49,211 bases of DNA from Planctomycetota bacterium (GTDB taxonomy: Bacteria > Planctomycetota > UBA1135 > JACQFD01), in contig JACQFD010000019.1 of NCBI GenBank assembly GCA_016200225.1, forward strand, positions 1 through 49,211. Reading direction: 5' to 3'. Positions 42,210 to 49,211 of this stretch are shown one piece after another. Under the pieces are notes generated by a model. It saw only the letters and a list, made by a program, of their open reading frames with translations. It did not search any database and was not told where the DNA came from. The translations under genes were made by a program, and so were the position numbers. The stretch's first letter is position 1, and every line of letters starts with the position of its first letter.

Positions 42210-43679
42210 ATGAAACGGCGCCGCCGCCGACTTCCGGAAACGGTCGCGGGCGCGTCCGCGGCGGAGCCTTCGGAGCGGATCTCCCTCTGCATGATCGTTA
42301 AAAATGAAGAAAAAGACCTCGGCGAATGCATCGAATCGGCCCGCGGCGCGTTCGACGAGGCGATTATTGTAGATACCGGTTCGACGGATCATACAAAAAA
42401 CGTCGCGGCCGCGCTCGGCGCAAACGTGATCGATTTTCCGTGGATCGACGATTTCGCGGCCGCGAGGAATTGTGCATTGAACGCCGCGACCGGCGGATGG
42501 GTGCTCGTGCTCGACGCCGACGAGCGTCTCTCGAAGGACGCCGCCGCGGAAATTCGGCGCGCCGTCGCGCTGCCGGCCGCGACGGCATTCAGTCTGGAAA
42601 TCGTGAGCGACGTCGGGGGTCCGCTGCCGCAGCGCGTTTCGCTGGTGAGGCTCTTTCGTAACGATCCGCGTATTCGTTATGTTCGCAGATTGCACGAATC
42701 GGTGAACGACGCGATTTATGAATATAATAAAAAGAACGGCACGCGCACGGCCTCGCTCGCCGCGGAAATTCATCATCATGGTTATGTTCCCGAACGATTC
42801 GTTTCGCTAAAGAAACGCGAACGCAATCTGCGCCTCCACGAACTCACGGTGCGCGAACGGCCGGGTGACGCCTACGCATGGTATCGTTATGGAGACGAAT
42901 TGCGCGCCGTCGACCGCGCAGCGGCGATGGACGCGCTTCGAAAGGCGTGGGATTTGTTCATGGCGATGCCGGCGGATCTCCGATCGGTACAATTGTATGC
43001 CGCCGAAATTCCAGTCGTCATCGGATGGATGACGCTCGACGCGGGGGACGCCGCGGGCGCGCTCAAGTGTTTGATCGACGCTCTGCCGATCACGGGCGCG
43101 ACGCCGAATTTTATTTATGTTCGGGCGCTCGCGTTTCAAAAACTCGGCCGCCACCGCGAAAGCCTCGCGGATTTTCTGCAATTATTAAGTCTCGACGGAC
43201 AAAAATTCTGGGCGCCCGTCCAGCCGGGTATTACAAGTATCATCGCGCGCATCGGCGCCGCTGAATGTTATGAAAAGCTCGGCGACGACGCCTCGGCCGC
43301 GCAGTGCCTGCGCGCGGCACTTTTGTTAGATCCAAAATGCGGCCGGGCGGCGTTCGCGCTCGCCTGGATTCTGCATCGAGGGGGAGAGCCCGCGCTCGCG
43401 CGGCGCGAACTCGACGTTTACTTACAAAATAATCCGCGCGACGGCGCCGCGTGGGCGCTTTCGGGAAAATTTGCATTGGAAGCCGGCGCCGCGGAACTCG
43501 CCGTGAAGCGCCTTTCGATCGCCGGCGCGGCGGCGGATGCGCCGGATTCCGTCCACGCGGATCTCGCCTTCGCGCACGCGATGGCCGGGAATTATGAATC
43601 GGCGGTCGCGGCTTTCGGTAAAATTCGCGATCCGCGCGCGCGCGAATCGTTACAACAAAAACTCGCGGGCGTTCGTTGA
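42210..43679 (+). CDS. GT2-family glycosyltransferase with C-terminal TPRs
   Basis: 489 residues from the ATG at 42210, with AGGA eight bases upstream, one of the few Shine-Dalgarno-like sites in the central region. The N-terminus is very basic (KRRRRRLPE). The GT2 domain (about 23-230) has LCMIVKNEEKDL, the nucleotide-binding DTGSTD (55-60) and the metal-binding DADE (102-105). The remaining ~250 residues are TPR helices (for example AECYEKLGDDASAAQCLRAAL). This resembles SunS-like glycosyltransferases with TPR tails, which glycosylate peptides or surface glycans. The nearby GGDEF protein suggests a link with surface or biofilm control, but that is inference. Confidence 0.9.
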   Translation: MKRRRRRLPETVAGASAAEPSERISLCMIVKNEEKDLGECIESARGAFDEAIIVDTGSTDHTKNVAAALGANVIDFPWIDDFAAARNCALNAATGGWVLVLDADERLSKDAAAEIRRAVALPAATAFSLEIVSDVGGPLPQRVSLVRLFRNDPRIRYVRRLHESVNDAIYEYNKKNGTRTASLAAEIHHHGYVPERFVSLKKRERNLRLHELTVRERPGDAYAWYRYGDELRAVDRAAAMDALRKAWDLFMAMPADLRSVQLYAAEIPVVIGWMTLDAGDAAGALKCLIDALPITGATPNFIYVRALAFQKLGRHRESLADFLQLLSLDGQKFWAPVQPGITSIIARIGAAECYEKLGDDASAAQCLRAALLLDPKCGRAAFALAWILHRGGEPALARRELDVYLQNNPRDGAAWALSGKFALEAGAAELAVKRLSIAGAAADAPDSVHADLAFAHAMAGNYESAVAAFGKIRDPRARESLQQKLAGVR

Positions 43680-43779
43680 CATACTAATTCGTGATTCCCG
43701 CGAACACAAAGTGGTGTGCGTTTCCGTGGTGGCTTGTGCGAAAGAGTTTTGTAAACACAACAAATGTGAGGTTGACTGA

Positions 43780-44049
43780 ATGTTGAGACGTCAGGCATTT
43801 GTAAGAAAACTAACTGGTCGGGCAGTGCATCTCATTGGGACAATTGTCGACGGAGAACTTGTTCCATTGGCTAAATGCGAGACTCCGGTTCGCGTAGAGA
43901 TTTCGGCGGAGGACGCGGCGTACTTCTTGTTCCGATTTGATGCAGATAACGATTGTGTTGCAGGCACATGGCATAAAACGCTCGAAGAGGCGATGCGCCA
44001 GTCTGAAGTCGAATTTGGGATTCTGGAAAGCGATTGGCGTGATATATAA
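43780..44049 (+). CDS. Small unknown protein
   Basis: 89 residues of unknown family, acidic in the second half (ISAEDAAYFLFRFDADNDC, KTLEEAMRQSEVEF), with no membrane segment. The ATG is preceded at good spacing by GAGG (TGAGGTTGACTGA), a better ribosome binding site than most in the window. A short repeat with TTGT/ACAA arms lies just upstream. Base use is less GC-rich than the genes to the left, so it belongs with the right-hand lower-GC block. The end resembles small proteins predicted to follow an antitoxin-like or immunity-like pattern, but I assign no function. Confidence 0.65.
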   Translation: MLRRQAFVRKLTGRAVHLIGTIVDGELVPLAKCETPVRVEISAEDAAYFLFRFDADNDCVAGTWHKTLEEAMRQSEVEFGILESDWRDI

Positions 44050-44186
44050 GAATAGCGCGTCTTCGGTTGAAGTGTAAAATGAGTGTCAAGAATCAAGCCG
44101 CGTTCATGAATGAGTCAATTTAATAACAATACGAAACCGATGTGTCCGCCGCCAAACTCAAAGCCCGACTCTCAAAAAAAGGCCCG

Positions 44187-46802
44187 TCACGGCTGGATTG
44201 TAATTGCAAGCGCGTTGGAAGAGCTAAGACCCAGAACTGATGGAGTACATGTGCCCGACGGCCAGAGCGAGACGACTTGCGCGTAATACTTGTTACCCCC
44301 AAGCAAACTATTGTTAGGAATCGCGGTCGGCACACTGGCACCACCGAGGGAATTACTATTAATGTCGAAGGCATAAATCTCGGAGGATGAAAAGAGATCG
44401 ACGAGCAAATTGAGACCGATGCCAAACGGATCCGAATCGGTGGCGTAGGACTGGTTGGTTATCAATAACAATCCAAGGGAGTCTCCGGGACAATGGCTGC
44501 ACGTGAACTCAAAGTTTGGATTTCCCACTTTGGGAGTCGAATAGACAACAAGTGATTGGGCGCCGGCGCAACCAAGTGTACCTGTACCGTACGGCACAAC
44601 GCCTGCTGGAGTGCCCAGCGTAACTTTAGCGAGCCACCCGTCGCTAAAGCCGCCGACCGCGCCATTACCATTCAAAAGTGTATCAAAGGCGCCGAGTGTG
44701 ACGGGAAAATTGGGCGCGTTGGTCACGCCCCCGAGATAGATGGTCCCATCAAGTCCGACTGCAATTGAAGAGCCGGTCTCTGAAGTATCAAAGCTTCCGC
44801 CGAGAAAAGTCGAGTACAAAAGCCCGCTTCCCAAGCTGTCAAGTTCAACAAACTGACACTCCGAGGGACCTCCGGAATAGACCGGCTGGGCACAGCCGGA
44901 TGTAGTAGGGAAGTCTGAAGCACTTGTTGAGCCCGATATCATCGCATCGCCATTCGCGTCAATCTTTAACGAATAGGCATTACTACCATTGGAGCTTCCG
45001 CCCAAGTAAGTTGAATAAATCAAACCTGTACCCGAAGGATTGAGCTTTGTAATGAAAATCTCTTGCACACCCTGAAAATTCGTTTGAAAGGCTCCCGGAG
45101 TAGTGGGGAAGTTTGGGCCCGCCGCCGCACCCGCGACATAAGCACTACCCGTCGAATCCACTGCGATGGCCCACGCTTGTTCGTCGCCAAAACTATACTG
45201 AAATGGACTTCCGAGATAGGTTGAGTACTCAAGCTTTGTAGAGTCAGCACTTAGCTTAGATACAAATGCATCACTTGTGCCACCGGCAAACGTGGTTTGC
45301 GGAGCGCCCGTGGTCACTGGAAATGTCGGGCCATCTACAATGCCGGCTATGTAGGCTGCCCCTTGTGCATCAATTGCGATTCCCCTTGCGCTTCCTCCAA
45401 CCCCCGCTGCGGAAGCGCCGAAAAGGGATGAGTACATTAAGGCAGTTCCGTTCGCGTTAATTTTTACTATAAATACGCTTCCATTTGTTGTTTGAAAAGT
45501 GCCAGGCGTTTTTGGAAACGGAGAATTTTGATTGTCTCCCGCTCCGCCACAAACATAAGCGATTCCGGATGATTCCAAAACAAGTCCCTGCGCCGATCCT
45601 TGCCCTCCGATGTAGCTCGAATAAATGAGTGCATTGCCAGTGGAATTCAGTACGCCAACCACCGGAGTATATTGTTGAAGAATATAACCATTTGGATTAA
45701 ACGAATGCGGTGTCGTGGGATAGCCCTTTGTTCCAGCGCCACAAAAGTACATCGCATGAGAAGCATTTAATGAAATGCTTCCAATTCCACAGAAATGAAG
45801 TGAGGTCGAATAAATGATCTGCGTTCCCGTTGAGTTCAGTTTTGCAACAAAGGACTGCAGATATGTCGGTGAAGACGAGAAAGTCGTGTTAAAGGCTCCC
45901 GGAGTTGACGGGAAGTTGCTGGAGTACGTTGCGCCCGTGCAGTAAAGGGTTCCTGTTTCGTCGACAGCTACAGATCCAACGTCGTCCACGGAACTTCCAC
46001 CGAGAAAAGTGCAATATTCAATTCCTGGGTCAATTCGTAATATTGAATGAATATCATATTCCGGTGCCTTGAAACCATATCTCGATCCATCGATTTGAAA
46101 AACGGTGCACGGAACTGCGCGACACTGTCCGCTCTTGTCCCGCTGTTCCGCGATCGGAGGTCCCTGATGGAGCCTTCCGCTGTCCAATGCGATGTCCAGT
46201 TCGCCGTCGCTTTGCAGATTGAGTCCACGTGCACCGTCGCAACGAATGATTACTTGCGATATGTCTGCTCCTGGTTCGGCAATGATGTCGTATTCAAGTC
46301 TGTCATTCTTATCATAAACGATCAAGTCGATTCCCGAATAGAGTCCCCTATATCGCAAGGAGTCGAAACAGGGGATGTCTGTAGTCCATGCATTGCTGTC
46401 GGAATCGTGGAGGTCATTCTCAACAGTTTCGAGCGTATTCAATCCTTCGATCGTCGCATCTGGTGAAGCTCCCTCAAATGTTAAGAACAAACTGCACGGG
46501 CCGGATGCGGGCATCGAGTAGGACGGAGGCTCACTTGGACCGACTCCTGTGAGAGTATTCGTTCCATTGGAGACAGGTCCGGCCAAATTCAAGACGAACG
46601 CGTTCTTGGTAAAAAACGCGAGGATTCCCGGTTTCTTCGCCACGAACTGAACGTGGCCGTCGACTTGTCCAGCGTTTTTCATAAATCTCAGCGGTAAACG
46701 ATGGATTTGTACGTTGGTCTCCAGCTTCTTTGCATTGTCCGCGGGTGCCAAACCTGAGAACATGCATAAGACAGGTAGCCAGCTTGGAAAGCAGGGAATC
46801 AT
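44187..46802 (-). CDS. Secreted SBBP-repeat (beta-propeller) protein
   Basis: 871 residues from the ATG at 46802 (signal peptide MIPCFPSWLPVLCMFSG). The N-terminal part (about 30-230) has the companion domain seen in such proteins (FMKNAGQVDGHVQFVAKKPG, GLYSGIDLIVYD). About ten SBBP repeats follow, each near 55-60 residues, with YSTYLGGSSNGSNAYS-like and SGSTSASDFPTTSG-like motifs. The last ~110 residues (GCAGAQSLVV, GNPNFEFTCSHCPGDS) resemble a C-terminal module I associate with planctomycete exported proteins, perhaps for surface attachment. Likely an extracellular or surface-bound protein. It lies 98 bases downstream of the galactose-oxidase-like gene on the same strand. Confidence 0.88.
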   Translation of the reverse strand: MIPCFPSWLPVLCMFSGLAPADNAKKLETNVQIHRLPLRFMKNAGQVDGHVQFVAKKPGILAFFTKNAFVLNLAGPVSNGTNTLTGVGPSEPPSYSMPASGPCSLFLTFEGASPDATIEGLNTLETVENDLHDSDSNAWTTDIPCFDSLRYRGLYSGIDLIVYDKNDRLEYDIIAEPGADISQVIIRCDGARGLNLQSDGELDIALDSGRLHQGPPIAEQRDKSGQCRAVPCTVFQIDGSRYGFKAPEYDIHSILRIDPGIEYCTFLGGSSVDDVGSVAVDETGTLYCTGATYSSNFPSTPGAFNTTFSSSPTYLQSFVAKLNSTGTQIIYSTSLHFCGIGSISLNASHAMYFCGAGTKGYPTTPHSFNPNGYILQQYTPVVGVLNSTGNALIYSSYIGGQGSAQGLVLESSGIAYVCGGAGDNQNSPFPKTPGTFQTTNGSVFIVKINANGTALMYSSLFGASAAGVGGSARGIAIDAQGAAYIAGIVDGPTFPVTTGAPQTTFAGGTSDAFVSKLSADSTKLEYSTYLGSPFQYSFGDEQAWAIAVDSTGSAYVAGAAAGPNFPTTPGAFQTNFQGVQEIFITKLNPSGTGLIYSTYLGGSSNGSNAYSLKIDANGDAMISGSTSASDFPTTSGCAQPVYSGGPSECQFVELDSLGSGLLYSTFLGGSFDTSETGSSIAVGLDGTIYLGGVTNAPNFPVTLGAFDTLLNGNGAVGGFSDGWLAKVTLGTPAGVVPYGTGTLGCAGAQSLVVYSTPKVGNPNFEFTCSHCPGDSLGLLLITNQSYATDSDPFGIGLNLLVDLFSSSEIYAFDINSNSLGGASVPTAIPNNSLLGGNKYYAQVVSLWPSGTCTPSVLGLSSSNALAITIQP

Positions 46803-46900
46803 GATGCGCGAGGAAAAACAGAGATTGGGTCGCAGACGCAGAAAGACAAGATTCAAAGCTGGGCGTCGCCGCTCTCGCGCCGACACCCGGCGATCATAGT

Positions 46901-48817
46901 TTACTGAAGTTTAACCCATTTTGCGACGGAAGGGATTTCATTTCCGGGCCCGGCGGTCTGGTCGATTACAAATAGCATGTACCAGCCGGGAGGGGCGGCA
47001 TTTTTCAATATACCATTTGTTCCGGCAGGGGGCGCCGAAACAGAAACATTGTAAATGTTGGACCCCGCACTCGTCACACTTGTAGATTTGACCTCGACGT
47101 ATCGTTGATCAAAATCGAAGTTGTGGGTGCATGCGCATGGCCGCATGAGAACGACTTTTGGAGGCAACGCGATCAAATTCGACCCTGAACGAACGGTTAT
47201 GCTAATATTGGTGTCACCATAGTTCCAAGTCGATGCTGATATTGACGATATGACTGGTCGAGGGCCCTTGAATAAATAAGGTGGACTAAAGATCTCTGCG
47301 GTATCACCAGGTCGCAGTACATTCTCAGTCCCAGGCGTAACCGGCGTTGGTGACGTGTTATCGAGACCACCGATCGCAAATACACGGCCATCGGGAAGTA
47401 ATACGGCCGTTGAATGGTCCATTCGATGTTCGGTGTGGTTAGCCATTTGGGTCCACGTGCCAGGCAATGGCGTAAATGGTGACACTGCAGGCTGGTCACT
47501 TGGATCGAATATTTCAGGAATTTGAACGGGCTGAGCATAAACGACCCCAAGAGCAGAATCTAAAGAAGACCCTCCGACCAGAAAAACGGTACGGTTGGGG
47601 AGAATGACAGCATTTGCCATCATTCGACCAAAAGCACCGACGCCCTTGGATGTCCACGTGGGTGTTCCATTCACCAACTGATATTCATGTATTGTTTGCA
47701 GTGTCGTAGGATTCCCAGAAGCTGGCGGATTTGCGAGCCAAGGGGATCCACCAATTGTGAAAATTCGTTCGTAGAAATCGTTTACCGCAGGATTTATTAC
47801 CTGCTCTTCAATAATCACCGCGCTACCGTACCAGTGGTCTTGGGCATGCGTAACAAGGTTTACTAACGATCCAGAATTGCCAAGTTGGTACTCCCAAGTT
47901 GATGAAATTGACGGCGTACTTCCATCCGCAAAGTTATCAAATGCAACAAAAATCTTTCCCGATTTCGTGCAAAATGCGCGCGGATACTGCCCCCAGAAAT
48001 GATTATTTGTTGACGTTCCCGCAAAAGTTTGTTCCGCGGCATAGCTTATCGGGAGAGTCGCGCTCGATGCAACGCATAGGCTATCAGATGTATTTGTAAT
48101 ATTTGTTGTTGAATCAATTTGATATCCTCCAATCAAGATGTTCGCCCCAGAACCCATCGTAATCATCGATGGATAAAACCGCCAAAAAAGGTGATTCGAC
48201 ATCGGTGGAAATTGCTTCGTGAAACCGCTTGGATTCGGTTCGGGTTGCGCAGCCGTCGGATCGAATTCATATATCTGGCCGTTGGGTTTCGACGGCAATC
48301 CACCTCCAGCAATGGTCAGCTTTCCATCCTTGCTCCAAGAGAATCCCGAGCAAAAAAATGATGTGCCCTCGGAGAGATTATTTGGACCCGCAAAGTTAAA
48401 GTAAAGCGGTGTGACGGATGGTGGTGACTGCGTTGGATCGATAATCCAAGCGCGGAAGTTATGAACCTCATTGCCGCCTGATTCGAGCAATTCAAAATTC
48501 CAAGCGAGAATCTGGCCTGCGTATGGATTGTTACCAGTCGGTGGAATTACAGCCGCGGCACCAACTTCGTCGTGATCAATCGTAATTTGCCCAAGAATAC
48601 TATCATTCTTTGGTTCTTTTCCAAGATTGAGTGGATCGCCAACAGCATGCGCAGGATAGAGCCTCAGGAAGAACGGTCCGGCCCATTGTCCAACTTGACT
48701 CGGGGGCGCGAGCGGCGTCTGAGAATATGCTATTTTTCCACATGCAAGCATCGCAATGGCCCGAATGAGTGGTTTCGTTACGATGGCGGACGTGGACAGG
48801 CTTCGAGGAACAATCAT
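46901..48817 (-). CDS. Secreted galactose-oxidase/glyoxal-oxidase-like kelch protein
   Basis: 638 residues with an N-terminal export signal (ALIRAIAMLACGKIAYSQ region). A seven-bladed kelch propeller carries GGG/GG motifs (KLTIAGGG, LPNRTVFLVGG, LPDGRVFAIGG). The C-terminal E-set domain (DUF1929, about 520-638) has PPKVVLMRPCACTHNFD. Galactose-oxidase copper and cofactor positions can be traced: the thioether Cys at C156 (FFCSGF), its Tyr at Y215 (RFYPSM), ligand H468 and ligand H565 (THNFD). The axial Tyr expected before H468 is Asp (RMDHST, D467). It may be a copper radical oxidase with altered axial ligation, or inactive. Confidence 0.85.
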   Translation of the reverse strand: MIVPRSLSTSAIVTKPLIRAIAMLACGKIAYSQTPLAPPSQVGQWAGPFFLRLYPAHAVGDPLNLGKEPKNDSILGQITIDHDEVGAAAVIPPTGNNPYAGQILAWNFELLESGGNEVHNFRAWIIDPTQSPPSVTPLYFNFAGPNNLSEGTSFFCSGFSWSKDGKLTIAGGGLPSKPNGQIYEFDPTAAQPEPNPSGFTKQFPPMSNHLFWRFYPSMITMGSGANILIGGYQIDSTTNITNTSDSLCVASSATLPISYAAEQTFAGTSTNNHFWGQYPRAFCTKSGKIFVAFDNFADGSTPSISSTWEYQLGNSGSLVNLVTHAQDHWYGSAVIIEEQVINPAVNDFYERIFTIGGSPWLANPPASGNPTTLQTIHEYQLVNGTPTWTSKGVGAFGRMMANAVILPNRTVFLVGGSSLDSALGVVYAQPVQIPEIFDPSDQPAVSPFTPLPGTWTQMANHTEHRMDHSTAVLLPDGRVFAIGGLDNTSPTPVTPGTENVLRPGDTAEIFSPPYLFKGPRPVISSISASTWNYGDTNISITVRSGSNLIALPPKVVLMRPCACTHNFDFDQRYVEVKSTSVTSAGSNIYNVSVSAPPAGTNGILKNAAPPGWYMLFVIDQTAGPGNEIPSVAKWVKLQ

Positions 48818-49105
48818 GATGAACTTATCTCCGGTTTAGATTGGACAAGTCTGGATCGAATGAAGTTTGAACGCTCCCATCTGGCGCGAGAATTCCATCA
48901 AGAACGCATCAGCATTTGGGCTTGCATTCTTCAATTTGTCAATGCGATTTTCCCAAGAAAACTGTCATCGCGGAAATCTTCTGATCCCGCCGCACTAAAA
49001 ACCGCCTAATCACCACTCTGAAGTTGTTCCGGGCGCACGTGCGGGTTGCGCGTCATGTGAAGGTAGCTCCCCTAGAGACTCTCGCATAATATAGTAACAT
49101 TCCAT
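48818..49105. other. Intergenic interval, 288 bases
   Basis: It lies between the start of the galactose-oxidase-like gene and the end of the gene at the right edge, both on the minus strand, so it should hold the promoter of the former. I do not see a convincing -35/-10 pair, an RNA gene or a terminator. Composition is AT-richer up to about 49.1 kb and GC-rich afterwards. Confidence 0.5.
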
Positions 49106-49210
49106 CTAAAAGGAAAGTCCCGCCTTTGCGAGGAGTCCCCACAGAATCGAAGGGTGTCGCCGCAGGCGTTCGCGACCGCGGCGAGCCAGGCCAAGCAGTG
49201 TTTTCAAGTC
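49106..49210 (-). CDS. C-terminal end of an unidentified gene (cut by window edge)
   Basis: On the minus strand the frame from the right edge reads 34 residues (DLKTLLGLARRGRERLRR, then HPSILWGLLAKAGL) to a TAG at 49106-49108. The content is protein-like (amphipathic, Arg-rich helix followed by a hydrophobic end) and GC-rich like the central genes. Too little is present to name it; similar tails are seen in glycosyltransferases and radical enzymes. It indicates that the lower-GC block ends near 49.1 kb. Confidence 0.35.
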   Translation of the reverse strand, partial: DLKTLLGLARRGRERLRRHPSILWGLLAKAGLSF

Positions 49211-49211
49211 G

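Noticed and set aside
48572..49009. 145-codon plus-strand frame near the right end
   Set aside because: Mostly antisense to the signal-peptide region of the galactose-oxidase-like gene, with no protein-like pattern.

Overview
The window looks like a GC-rich chromosome segment (about 4.7-43.7 kb) flanked by two stretches of visibly lower GC and different codon use (1-4.7 kb and 43.7-49.1 kb). A member of the Planctomycetota or a close relative is the best guess. The reasons are ECF sigma factor and Ser/Thr kinase genes sitting side by side, three Ser/Thr kinases within 6 kb, a kinase tail of Gly-rich repeats, and a secreted SBBP-repeat protein whose last ~100 residues resemble a C-terminal module I associate with planctomycetes. 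This is a judgement from gene content. No rRNA, tRNA, IS element or CRISPR array is visible.

Layout. 1-4.9 kb: a defence and addiction region with the tail of a type I restriction specificity gene (hsdS), a membrane protein of unknown function, an antitoxin with a broken ParE-like toxin, an unknown gene paired with a PIN toxin, a complete hsdM, and a lone DUF433 antitoxin. 5-11.8 kb: housekeeping genes, namely a stand-alone MetH reactivation domain, the Mrp/ApbC Fe-S carrier, a rhodanese, QueC, a DUF2339 membrane protein and MazG. 12-20 kb: a tightly packed run of solute symporter, NagZ, an AmiE-NamZ fusion, an ECF sigma factor and a Ser/Thr kinase. 20-26 kb: a minus-strand signalling cluster of two membrane proteins, two paralogous Ser/Thr kinases and an FHA-AAA+-Fis sigma-54 activator. 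26-30 kb: a giant methyltransferase/glycosyltransferase/TPR protein and a sugar-nucleotide epimerase. 30.5-33.4 kb: a double-SIS sugar isomerase or deaminase divergent from a BadF-type amino-sugar kinase and MurQ. 33.4-43.7 kb: a JmjC-like cupin protein, an E2-E1 fused 2-oxoglutarate dehydrogenase, a TPR-frataxin fusion, a peptidase-like protein with a damaged HExxH, an HDOD-GAF-GGDEF protein and a GT2-TPR protein. 43.7-49.2 kb: a small unknown protein, the SBBP-repeat protein, a galactose-oxidase-like protein and the end of one more gene.

How the genes work together. The 12-18 kb and 30.5-33.4 kb loci together spell out a nearly complete peptidoglycan sugar recycling route. Exported NagZ removes GlcNAc, the AmiE half removes the stem peptide, and the NamZ half releases MurNAc. 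An SSS symporter would import the sugar, a kinase would phosphorylate it, and MurQ and the SIS enzyme would feed it to central metabolism; only NagA is missing from the window. The first locus runs directly into an ECF sigma factor and a kinase, and it is preceded by a structured leader with a terminator. In the 20-26 kb cluster, a phosphothreonine-reading FHA sigma-54 activator lies just upstream of a four-gene kinase operon. A 34-bp dyad and a half-matching sigma-54 promoter stand between them at the spacing expected for an enhancer and promoter. This suggests a kinase to FHA-activator to kinase-operon feedback loop.
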